Shown here: piece by piece, positions 1-6,483 of the stretch
Layout of the letters: each line of letters starts with the position of its first letter
Numbering within the stretch: position 1 is the stretch's first letter
From: an uncultured Rhodobacterales bacterium
GTDB lineage: Bacteria; Pseudomonadota; Alphaproteobacteria; Rhodobacterales; Rhodobacteraceae
Length of the DNA: 7,813 bases
Direction: 5' to 3'
Assembly (NCBI GenBank): GCA_937901055.1
Contig: CALCGO010000296.1
Location: 1-7,813, forward strand
Notes under the pieces: generated by a model
What the model saw: only the letters and a program-made list of their open reading frames with translations
Told to the model about the DNA's origin: nothing
Database searches by the model: none
Made by a program: the position numbers and the translations under genes

Positions 1-238
1 TAGAAAGCAGACAGACTTATAAGCAAAAACGCAGTGCCGCTCTCATAGAGTGGTTTCAAATCTGCGCTTCATAGATTTGTGTGATCGTGGTACTTTGAAA
101 CGTGTTAGAATTTGTCTGACAACATCAACCCGAGCACGGGCGGCAACCCGATTGAGATGATCAAAGAGAACACCACCTAGCTTTTGCTTAACATAGTCTG
201 AGAATAATTGAATTTAATTTCAAAGACTTAAATAATAC
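1..238. other. Left-flank region without a supportable gene
   Basis: I find no coding region I can defend here. All three plus-strand frames are broken by stops within about 75 bases or less of the left edge or of each other. One minus-strand frame is open for 56 codons (213 down to 46, stop at 43-45), but it has no start codon near its beginning and no ribosome binding site. The stretch 180-238 is AT-rich. The region may contain the decayed end of a gene lying mainly outside the window, but nothing recognisable remains. Confidence 0.5.
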
Positions 239-272
239 CCAAGCGATCCACCAAGTTAGGTGTATCGCTTGG
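239..272 (-). terminator. Hairpin terminator overlapping the hydrolase stop codon, possibly bidirectional
   Basis: Positions 239-252 pair with 259-272 to give a 14-base-pair stem with one mismatch (C248 against T263) and a 6-base loop. The loop contains the TAA stop codon of the leftward hydrolase gene (256-258), so part of the stem is coding. Reading leftward, the stem is followed by a moderately T-rich tract (minus strand GTATTATTTAAG). Reading rightward, it is followed by TCATTTTT (273-280). Either strand could therefore terminate here, and the hairpin could serve convergent transcripts. Termination strength is inferred; the stem is seen directly. Confidence 0.55.
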
Positions 273-1788
273 TCATTTTTGGACCATCGTTGGTGATTTC
301 AAACAACGACAGGGTGTGGTCTGCATTGCGCATCCGGTGCCTGAGCAATTGTCGTGTGAGCCGCATCATGTCTTGGACATATTCAGGCTTGTCCGCCACG
401 TTTTCAGACTCCCAATTGCTTTGTCGGTCAAACAACATGGGTGGCAGGTCGGCGGCAAATTCAACAAGATTGAACCGGTCATCGCGCAGGACGCAAAAGC
501 AAGATTCGCTTGCCGTTGTGCCAAGGGCACGTTGTCGCGGATTTGGTTCACTGCTTTTGCCAAAGTCCAGTTCTGAAAAACTATAGCTGCGCCAATCGTC
601 GGGTGGTGCGCCTTGCAAGATTGGCATCAGCGATCGCCCATCCATGGAATTCGGGATATCTGCGCCAATCCAATCAAGGATCGTCGGTGCTATATCTACG
701 GACTCGGTGATTGCGTTGATGCGTGCACCCGCATTTGTCAGCCCTGGCATGCGTATCATCAACGGCGTTCGGAAAGCGGCGTCATAGACGCTCATCTTGC
801 CCCAGCCGAAATGATCACCCAACAATTCGCCATGATCCGCGGTGATCACGACCAAAGTTGTGTCGTATTGATCCGTGTCTTTCAGGAATTGAATGACCCG
901 CCCGATGTGATGATCAACCTCTGTTGCGAGGCCAAGGTACACTGATCTGAGCGTTTGAATGTTCTCGTCTGTCGCGGCGACATCATCAAAACCAACGACG
1001 GTGCCGGCGATTGCAAGCGATGGATCAATGGCCCCCAAGAACGGATGCTTGGCCATTTCGTGTTCCACGCTTTGCTCGCGCGTGGGAAGCGGCAACTTAG
1101 CCGGATCATACATGGCGTTGTAAGGCGCGGGGGCGACCAGTGGTGGATGCGGTCGGATATAGGTCAGGTGGGCAAACCAGTTTTGATCGCTGTAAGCGCT
1201 CATGTTGTCGAGAAAACTGTTTGTCAGGAATGCAGTGTCACTGTGTTCGGCCGCATAGAAAGCCGGATTATTAAGCTTTGGTGCGCCACCATTTGGTGCA
1301 ACGGGTTTGTAGACGTCCAAATAGTTATCAAATTCATATCCCGCGTTCTTAAGATGTGATCGCCAAGGAAATGAGGTTTCCAAACGCATTTCGGTCACTT
1401 CGTGAAAACCGGGCATCGGGTATTCATAAGACTTGAGCGCTGGATCGTTGCTGTTAAAGGCGCGCGGGTCTTGGCTGGTGTCCGTGTAGCCAAACAACAT
1501 CGGGAGATAGCCCGCCTTGCGCATCTCACTTGCGATGCTTGGTGTGTCATGGCGTAGGGGTGTGCCGTTGCGAACAGATCTGTGGTTCATCGCGTATTGA
1601 CCGGTCAACATCGAGGCCCGTGACGGACCACAGGGATTCGCCACCGAAAAATTACGCGCGAACGTGACGCCTTCGGTCATGAATGCCCGCATATTAGGCA
1701 AGTCCACATGTTCAGCGAGCCCACCGATTAAGCAGTCTGCCCGAAGTTGGTCAATCGTAATGAACAAAACGTTTTGTTGCTTGGCCAT
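256..1788 (-). CDS. Sulfatase-superfamily hydrolase, phosphonate monoester hydrolase (PMH)-like
   Basis: This 510-residue enzyme belongs to the formylglycine-dependent arylsulfatase branch of the alkaline phosphatase superfamily. The signature is C53-G-P-S-R57-A-S-M-L-T-G, where Cys53 should be oxidised to formylglycine by a separate FGE enzyme not encoded here. Other expected metal and active-site residues are visible: D13 in the N-terminal ITIDQLRAD strand, N74, T102 in GYTDT, H214 in RPHPP, D318-H319 in TADHGELLGDH, and K331. From memory of the Rhizobium leguminosarum PMH, the spacing of these residues and blocks such as MNHR, RPHPP and APYNAMY fit that subfamily better than classical arylsulfatases. 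Family members hydrolyse phosphonate monoesters, phosphodiesters and sulfate monoesters promiscuously. There is no signal peptide, so it is probably cytoplasmic. An upstream ATG (1843-1845) would add 19 residues, but the 1788 start has the ribosome binding site and gives the usual N-terminus. It is transcribed away from an ABC importer. The substrate is unknown; a plain sulfatase role remains possible. Confidence 0.9.
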   Translation of the reverse strand: MAKQQNVLFITIDQLRADCLIGGLAEHVDLPNMRAFMTEGVTFARNFSVANPCGPSRASMLTGQYAMNHRSVRNGTPLRHDTPSIASEMRKAGYLPMLFGYTDTSQDPRAFNSNDPALKSYEYPMPGFHEVTEMRLETSFPWRSHLKNAGYEFDNYLDVYKPVAPNGGAPKLNNPAFYAAEHSDTAFLTNSFLDNMSAYSDQNWFAHLTYIRPHPPLVAPAPYNAMYDPAKLPLPTREQSVEHEMAKHPFLGAIDPSLAIAGTVVGFDDVAATDENIQTLRSVYLGLATEVDHHIGRVIQFLKDTDQYDTTLVVITADHGELLGDHFGWGKMSVYDAAFRTPLMIRMPGLTNAGARINAITESVDIAPTILDWIGADIPNSMDGRSLMPILQGAPPDDWRSYSFSELDFGKSSEPNPRQRALGTTASESCFCVLRDDRFNLVEFAADLPPMLFDRQSNWESENVADKPEYVQDMMRLTRQLLRHRMRNADHTLSLFEITNDGPKMTKRYT

Positions 1789-1792
1789 GCAA

Positions 1793-1798
1793 CACCTT
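1793..1798 (-). promoter_or_regulatory. Ribosome binding site that fixes the hydrolase start
   Basis: The minus strand reads AAAAGGTG, then TTGC, then ATG. The AAGGTG core lies 4 bases from the ATG at 1788. The alternative ATG at 1845 has no comparable site, and its extra 19 residues are basic and polar and unlike the conserved start of this enzyme family. This supports 1788 as the true start. Confidence 0.6.
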
Positions 1799-1822
1799 TT
1801 AGAATTTGAGTTGAACTTCGTT

Positions 1823-1828
1823 TTTATA
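1823..1828 (-). promoter_or_regulatory. Candidate -10 element for the hydrolase gene
   Basis: The minus strand reads TATAAA here, 35 bases upstream of the start codon, which would give a short leader of roughly 25-30 bases. No good -35 hexamer stands at 16-18 bases; TTGCCG lies only 11 bases upstream. An activator-dependent or weak promoter is possible. This is a motif reading only. Confidence 0.3.
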
Positions 1829-1935
1829 GCACTTTTAAGCGGCAAGACCCGCCTTGATTTTCATTTAGGTCAGGTAAAAACTGCTGTCCGTAAAAAATCA
1901 TTACCCGACAATTTTTAGGCTTGCAAATTAAATTC

Positions 1936-1989
1936 ACATAAAACCACAAAAAATCCCTCATTTTATGTTTGCATTTGAATGTTTTTATG
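1936..1989. repeat. Three copies of TTTTATG / CATAAAA
   Basis: ACATAAAA (1936-1943) is an exact inverted match to TTTTATGT (1961-1968), and TTTTATG recurs at 1983-1989. The two direct copies are 22 bases apart, about two helical turns, so they would face the same side of the helix. A partial palindrome CATT-TG-AATG (1972-1981) lies between them. This could be an operator array, but the words are AT-rich and short, so chance is a real alternative. Confidence 0.35.
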
Positions 1990-2006
1990 CTTTTGTGATT
2001 GTGTTT

Positions 2007-2016
2007 GTGTTAACAC
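2007..2016. promoter_or_regulatory. Palindrome GTGTTAACAC, candidate operator
   Basis: This is a perfect 10-base palindrome in the divergent region, about 190 bases upstream of the binding-protein start and 220 bases from the hydrolase start. The symmetry does not extend beyond 10 bases. Such sites suit dimeric repressors or activators, but I cannot name a family for it. Confidence 0.35.
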
Positions 2017-2094
2017 TGTTTTCCATCTCATCCCTTGTGCCTTAGCAGGGAAAAAGAGTGTCATATGAATGTAGTGTTCAAGACTTAAGACGGA

Positions 2095-2118
2095 TTTGCG
2101 GCGCTTCGGTGCTTCAAA
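2095..2118 (+). other. UUCG-capped stem-loop in the probable 5' leader of the importer operon
   Basis: TTTG (2095-2098) pairs with CAAA (2115-2118). There is one C-T mismatch, then GGCGC (2100-2104) pairs with GTGCT (2109-2113) using two G-U pairs. The loop is TTCG closed by C-G, the exceptionally stable cUUCGg type in RNA. No T run follows, so it is not a normal intrinsic terminator. It lies 95 bases upstream of the binding-protein start. It could stabilise the leader or be part of a regulatory RNA fold; no known riboswitch class is recognised. Confidence 0.4.
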
Positions 2119-2212
2119 GGATACGGTCGGGGGATTTTACAACCTAAGATGGGACATGTTGTGCCACCTAAAGGCTGCCCTTTGACTCACAAAGAAACTG
2201 ACAGGAGGTCAC

Positions 2213-4252
2213 ATGAAAAAGTTAATTTTAACTGGTGTCATTAGCGCGGTCTTACCAACCTTTGCGCTAGCCGATTGCCCCGCCATTACGGTTGAAGACA
2301 TGCAAGGCATCAGCGCTGGTGCATATCCGAACCAATTTGAGCTAGCCGCGCTACAGGATGCTGCGTCCTGCGAAATGGTTTTTTCCGAAAACCCGTCCAT
2401 CGCCGCATTGAACAGCCAAATCCGTGGCAATGCTGACTTGCCGCCTGTTGCAGATCGCCTCCCAGATGAGCCATTGGTCATTGTTCCTTTCGCGTCGATT
2501 GGCGAATACGGCGGCACGTTTAACGCGCTCTCGAACGCGACAGAATCTGGCACGTCGGACTTTTTGTCAGTTCGCCATACAACATTGTTCCGCTATTCGA
2601 CCGACCTTGAGACAATTGTCCCCAATGTCGCCAAAGCTTGGGCTTGGAACGACGATTTCACTCAGTTTACAGTGACACTGCGCGCGGGCCACAAGTGGTC
2701 TGACGGCGCTGATTTCACATCAGCTGACGTCTTGTTCTGGTACAATAACTTGATGATGGATTCCAATGTCATCGAGAACGCCAAAGACTATGCGCTTGCA
2801 GGTGGTGAACCGATGACGGTAACGGCACCTGATGCCACAACAGTTGTGTTTGATCTTGCCGCGCCAAAGCCTGGTCTGATTGAAACCTTCACGTCCAGCT
2901 TTATCCAGCCGTTCCAGCCGGTACACTTCCTTGGCCAGTTCCACCCGGAAATCAACCCAGACGCTGACGCGCTTGCGCAGGCTGCTGGATTTGAAAACGG
3001 CTACGAAGTGGTTAAGGCCTATTTCGGGAGCTCCGATTGGACTGATACACCAACGATGATGTTCATTCGTCCAAATGAAGTTGGCAATCTTCCAGCCGAC
3101 ACCATGCCGACGTTGGAAAGCCACATCATTGTTGCTGAAAACACCGAAGGCCGTCATCTGGTCGCAAACCCATATTTCCACCAAGTGGACACAGCGGGTA
3201 ACCAACTGCCATACATCAACGAGCAAGACGAACGTTATGTGCCAGACACAGAAGTTCGGACGCTGACATTGATCAACGGTGGCGTGACCTACAAATCCCA
3301 GTCGGTCACACTGGATATGCTGCCGGTGCTTTTGGATAACGCAGAAAGTGGCAACTACTCCGTCGACGTAAACCCTGGAATTTCGTTCCCAGTGCTTGCG
3401 TTCAACGTCACATCAGAAGACCTCGCAAAGCGTGAAGTCTTTGGTGATCTGCGTTTCCGGACGGCCATGTCCATTGCGATGAACCGTGATGAAATCAACG
3501 AGGTTGTGTTCTTTGGTCTCGGGGTTCCGACACAGTATACTACGTTCTCGCCTTATCCTCAGTTTGCAGATCCTGCGTGGGAAAGCCATGAGATTGGCTA
3601 CGATGTAGATCGTGCAAATTCTCTCTTGGATGAGATGGGTCTTTTAGATGCTGACGGTGACGGCAACCGCGATTTGCCAAATGGTGATCCGTTCGTGCTC
3701 AACATTCAATTCTCAACTCAGGAACTTTCGTCGCAGTTGATCGAAATTACTGGCCAGAACTGGGCTGAAGTTGGTGTGGCTTCGGTAATCAAAGAAGTGA
3801 CACCGGATGAGTACCGTTCAGCGCAATCTGCAAACCAGCTTGATCTGATGTCTTGGTCACAAGGTGCGCCATTGGGTGTTGCGATGGGCTCAAACGAATT
3901 GCACGTTCCACCATTCTCGACCTACTTTAACGCGCGCACCGGCATGCTGTGGGCTGAGTGGATCGATAGTGGCGGTGCGAACGGTGTTGAACCACCTGCC
4001 TACGTCATGGGTATGATTGATGATGTGAACGCCATGCAGGTCTCCGCTCCGGGGTCCGACGCACAGGCAGCCGCAGCCAATGGCCTCATCGAAGCCATGA
4101 CGTCCAATCTGTTGTTCATCGGTACGGTGAAATCTTCGTCACCGACCTACTATACGAACGCACTGCAGAACGTGGTTCAGTTCAAGACGACAAGCTACGA
4201 CTTCTACCGGGCTTACCCATACAACCCGACCCAGTGGTGGTTGTCTGAATAA
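2213..4252 (+). CDS. Periplasmic substrate-binding protein of an Opp/Dpp-type ABC importer (SBP_bac_5)
   Basis: This 679-residue secreted protein should capture the transported solute in the periplasm and deliver it to the permease pair. Residues 1-20 form a Sec signal peptide (MKK, hydrophobic core, cleavage after FALA). It is not a lipoprotein, because Asp precedes Cys22. The SBP_bac_5 fold begins near IGEYGGTF (96-103) and has the family block VAKAWAWNDDFTQFTVTLRA at about 139-158. The preceding stretch LPPVADRLPDEPLV is typical of the long (about 600-700 residue) branch, which includes sugar-binding members such as rhizobial alpha-galactoside proteins, as well as many annotated only as peptide binders. 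A DADGDGNRD loop (479-487) resembles a calcium-binding loop. The only two cysteines, C22 and C53, sit in the N-terminal extension. AGGAGGT (2203-2209) lies 3 bases before the ATG. A strong terminator follows the gene. The family is certain; the ligand is unknown. Confidence 0.92.
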   Translation: MKKLILTGVISAVLPTFALADCPAITVEDMQGISAGAYPNQFELAALQDAASCEMVFSENPSIAALNSQIRGNADLPPVADRLPDEPLVIVPFASIGEYGGTFNALSNATESGTSDFLSVRHTTLFRYSTDLETIVPNVAKAWAWNDDFTQFTVTLRAGHKWSDGADFTSADVLFWYNNLMMDSNVIENAKDYALAGGEPMTVTAPDATTVVFDLAAPKPGLIETFTSSFIQPFQPVHFLGQFHPEINPDADALAQAAGFENGYEVVKAYFGSSDWTDTPTMMFIRPNEVGNLPADTMPTLESHIIVAENTEGRHLVANPYFHQVDTAGNQLPYINEQDERYVPDTEVRTLTLINGGVTYKSQSVTLDMLPVLLDNAESGNYSVDVNPGISFPVLAFNVTSEDLAKREVFGDLRFRTAMSIAMNRDEINEVVFFGLGVPTQYTTFSPYPQFADPAWESHEIGYDVDRANSLLDEMGLLDADGDGNRDLPNGDPFVLNIQFSTQELSSQLIEITGQNWAEVGVASVIKEVTPDEYRSAQSANQLDLMSWSQGAPLGVAMGSNELHVPPFSTYFNARTGMLWAEWIDSGGANGVEPPAYVMGMIDDVNAMQVSAPGSDAQAAAANGLIEAMTSNLLFIGTVKSSSPTYYTNALQNVVQFKTTSYDFYRAYPYNPTQWWLSE

Positions 4253-4262
4253 TCTAACGTTT

Positions 4263-4295
4263 TCACAGGCGGGCTATGGTCCGCCTGTGATTTTT
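4263..4295 (+). terminator. Intrinsic terminator inside the operon, after the binding-protein gene
   Basis: TCACAGGCGG (4263-4272) pairs perfectly with CCGCCTGTGA (4281-4290). One further G-T pair leaves a 6-base loop, and TTTTTC follows. It starts 11 bases after the binding-protein stop and ends 36 bases before the permease start. This is a classical rho-independent terminator. With no clear second promoter in the 78-base gap, partial read-through would yield much more binding protein than membrane complex, a common arrangement in ABC import operons. Confidence 0.88.
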
Positions 4296-4330
4296 CTATG
4301 AACTAAGAATGACGACTGAGGGGTCAGGGC

Positions 4331-5335
4331 ATGCTGCAATTTGGACGATTTGCGCTAATGCGCGCGGCAATGGCTTTCATCACGCTGTTAATCGTTTCAT
4401 TCGTTGTCTTTTCACTGATGGAACTGGTTCCCGGTGATTGTGCAGAACGTTATCTATCTTACAAACAGACGCAGGGGGTCGCGATTTCAATCGCAGACAT
4501 CGAAAGCGAACGTGTCCGCCTCGGGCTGGACCGACCTTTCATCACCCGCTGGAGCACCTGGGTCGTGGGCGCCTTCCAAGGCGATTTTGGCGACAGCTGT
4601 ATTCTGCGCGTCAATATTGCAGATCTTTTGGGTGCGAAGTTCTGGATTTCCTTGGCGATCGCCATGTCATCACTGCTTCTGGCTTATTCCATTGCTGTTC
4701 CGGTTGGCATCATCGCGGCATCTTCCCGCAATGCGGTTTTGAACAACAGCCTTCGGATCTTCAGCTACCTCGGCCTGGCAATGCCAAACTTCTTGTTGGC
4801 GTTGATGATTATGTTGGTCGCGACGGTCTATTTCGGCGAAACTCTAACGGGGCTGTTTTCGGCTGAGTATCGCGACGCAGATTGGTCATGGGCCAAGTTC
4901 GTTGACCTGCTCAAACATGCATGGTTGCCCATTTTTATCCTTGGCTGGTCGGCGACCGCGTTTGCTTTACAAACCGTTCGCGCATTGATGTCTGACGAGA
5001 TCGGAAAGCTTTATGTGACGGCGGCTAAAGCACGCGGTTTATATGGAGCAAAATTGCTGTGGCGCTATCCGGCGCGGCACGCATTAGCTCCGATTGTGAA
5101 TTCCTTGGGTTTTGATCTGAACCGTGTGTTCAACGAACTGCCGATCGTCGCACTTATTCTGACGCTGTCCGAGGCTGGGTCGCTTCTGATTGATGCTTTG
5201 GCAAAGTCCAACGATCAGCAGCTTGCGGGCGCCATCATCTTTTTGCTGACGGCATCCATCGTCACGCTAAATTTTCTGACTGACATTCTTCTTGCCATCA
5301 TGGATCCACGGATCCGCAAGAGCATCTTGAGGTAG
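4331..5335 (+). CDS. ABC importer permease, DppB/OppB type
   Basis: This 334-residue inner-membrane protein should form half of the translocation channel. It has the layout of the BPD_transp_1 permease family: TM1 at about 10-31, a large periplasmic loop (about 32-103), and further segments near 104-129, 141-166, 194-216, 268-288 and 298-321. VPGD (34-37 region), LGLDRP and the PNFLLAL segment are typical of DppB-type subunits. The ATPase-contacting EAA loop is visible as TAAKARGLYGAKLLWRYPAR (230-249). The only cysteines are C37 and C90, both in the first periplasmic loop, so a disulfide is plausible. GAGGGG (4318-4323) lies 7 bases before the ATG. The gene lies behind the intra-operon terminator and 5 bases before the next permease gene. 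The type is clear; the substrate is not. Confidence 0.92.
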   Translation: MLQFGRFALMRAAMAFITLLIVSFVVFSLMELVPGDCAERYLSYKQTQGVAISIADIESERVRLGLDRPFITRWSTWVVGAFQGDFGDSCILRVNIADLLGAKFWISLAIAMSSLLLAYSIAVPVGIIAASSRNAVLNNSLRIFSYLGLAMPNFLLALMIMLVATVYFGETLTGLFSAEYRDADWSWAKFVDLLKHAWLPIFILGWSATAFALQTVRALMSDEIGKLYVTAAKARGLYGAKLLWRYPARHALAPIVNSLGFDLNRVFNELPIVALILTLSEAGSLLIDALAKSNDQQLAGAIIFLLTASIVTLNFLTDILLAIMDPRIRKSILR

Positions 5336-5340
5336 CTGGC

Positions 5341-6483
5341 ATGAGCGCGAAAACAATGAAAAGCCTACAGCAGGACAAAGAGACCTACTTTACCGCATCG
5401 CAAAGTCAATTGATTTGGGCCCGGTTCAAAAAACAACGTGCGGCCATGATTGCTGCTGGCGTGCTAGTCTTTATCATTGTGATTGGCATTCTCGCGCCCG
5501 CACTTTCGCCATATGATCCGACAATTGCAGGGCGGGATCGCGACTATCTGAATGGTGCGCCACAAATCCCGCAGTTCTGCGACAAGAACGGCTGTTCCTT
5601 GCGTCCCTTCATCCACGGGGTCGAACGCACGAGGTCGGCTGAAACCAATTTCCGTTGGGTTGAGGAGCCAAACGAAGATATCCGCCACTACATCGCGTTT
5701 TTCGTAGAAGGCTCAGAGTTTGATCTGTTCGGAGTAATTCCGATGGATACGCATCTCTTTGGTCTCCAAGGCGACGAAAAAATGATACACCTGTTTGGCA
5801 CCGACAGTGCTGGCAAAGATATCTTCTCTCGGACGCTGCATGCGATTTTCACATCGCTTCAAATCGGCACGCTCGGGGTTTTGATATCCTTTGTGCTCGC
5901 CCTGATCATAGGAGGGGTGTCCGGCTATTACGGGGGCAGGCTGGATAGCGTGATCCAGATGGTAACGGACGCGGTGCGAACGATCCCTGCGATCCCGTTG
6001 GTGATGTCCGTGGCAGCCTTTGTGCCAACTGAATGGACCTCAGAGCAACGGTTTTTCATGATCGCGATTATTCTAGGTTTGATCGGTTGGCCGACGTTGG
6101 CGCGCCGTGTGCGGACCCATTTGTTGACGGAACGAAATCAGGAATATGTGCTGGCGGCTCAGCTGTGTGGCGCATCATCGTCCCACATCATCCGGCGCCA
6201 CCTTTTACCCAGCTTCACCAGTTATATCATTGTCGATCTGGTGATCTCATTCCCCTACATGGTGCTGACCGAAACCGGTCTTAGCTTTATCGGGTTGGGG
6301 CTGAAGGACCCTGTGAACTCATTGGGTGTTATGCTGCAAAACGTCACCAAAGCGGACGTTCTGCTCAATTACCAATGGTACTTTATCCCGGTTCTTTTCT
6401 TCGTCGCACTTGTCATGGCCTTTGTGTTCGTCGGCGATGGCTTGCGTGACGCAGCTGACCCTTATTCGGATTCCAAGAAATGA
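5341..6483 (+). CDS. ABC importer permease, DppC/OppC type, with long periplasmic insert
   Basis: This 380-residue partner permease is longer than the usual roughly 300 residues. After a cytoplasmic N-terminus and TM1 (about 34-53, ending LAPALSPYDP) comes a periplasmic insert of roughly 95 residues. The insert ends in the conserved FGTDSAGKDIFSR block (152-164). Further membrane segments lie near 173-196, 215-230, 238-254, 292-315 and 347-366. The EAA loop is EYVLAAQLCGASSSHIIRRH (268-287). The insert has two close cysteines, C80 and C85 (CDKNGC), and FGVIPMDTHLFG, a segment I associate with the long-insert branch of these permeases. GAGGT (5329-5333) runs into the previous stop codon and serves as ribosome binding site. 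The stop overlaps the next start in ATGA (6480-6483), indicating translational coupling. Confidence 0.92.
   Translation: MSAKTMKSLQQDKETYFTASQSQLIWARFKKQRAAMIAAGVLVFIIVIGILAPALSPYDPTIAGRDRDYLNGAPQIPQFCDKNGCSLRPFIHGVERTRSAETNFRWVEEPNEDIRHYIAFFVEGSEFDLFGVIPMDTHLFGLQGDEKMIHLFGTDSAGKDIFSRTLHAIFTSLQIGTLGVLISFVLALIIGGVSGYYGGRLDSVIQMVTDAVRTIPAIPLVMSVAAFVPTEWTSEQRFFMIAIILGLIGWPTLARRVRTHLLTERNQEYVLAAQLCGASSSHIIRRHLLPSFTSYIIVDLVISFPYMVLTETGLSFIGLGLKDPVNSLGVMLQNVTKADVLLNYQWYFIPVLFFVALVMAFVFVGDGLRDAADPYSDSKK

Larger units (their letters stand above)
1789..2212. promoter_or_regulatory. Divergent intergenic control region
   Basis: These 424 bases separate the leftward hydrolase start from the rightward binding-protein start and must hold promoters for both. 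The part from about 1880 to 2025 is AT-rich. It contains repeated TTTTATG words (1936-1989), a palindrome (2007-2016) and a hairpin (2095-2118), each listed separately. I could not assign a convincing -35/-10 pair to the rightward operon. No regulator gene lies in the window, so whatever binds here is encoded elsewhere. The size and shared position suggest joint control of hydrolase and importer, which is inference. Confidence 0.6.

Noticed and set aside
43..213. Minus-strand open frame of 56 codons in the left flank (contains LFDHLNRVAARARVD)
   Set aside because: There is no start codon near its beginning, no ribosome binding site and no family I recognise. It could be a gene remnant, but nothing supports that beyond the open frame.
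955..1359. 134-codon plus-strand frame inside the hydrolase gene
   Set aside because: It is antisense to a fully conserved enzyme and its translation shows no recognisable domain.
1789..1845. Upstream in-frame ATG adding 19 residues to the hydrolase
   Set aside because: The extension is not conserved-looking, lacks a ribosome binding site, and would overlap the candidate -10 element. The 1788 start has a good site.
2065..2088. Seven-codon reading frame MNVVFKT as a leader peptide
   Set aside because: It has only a weak GAG upstream, no codon bias suggesting attenuation, and no adjacent terminator.
2170..2183. Small AAAGG/CCTTT hairpin just before the binding-protein ribosome binding site
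   Set aside because: Five base pairs, mostly A-T, do not cover the ribosome binding site and are expected by chance.
2720..3226. 168-codon minus-strand frame inside the binding-protein gene
   Set aside because: It is a shadow of the real gene on the other strand. It has no family features, and the plus strand has an unmistakable SBP_bac_5 sequence.
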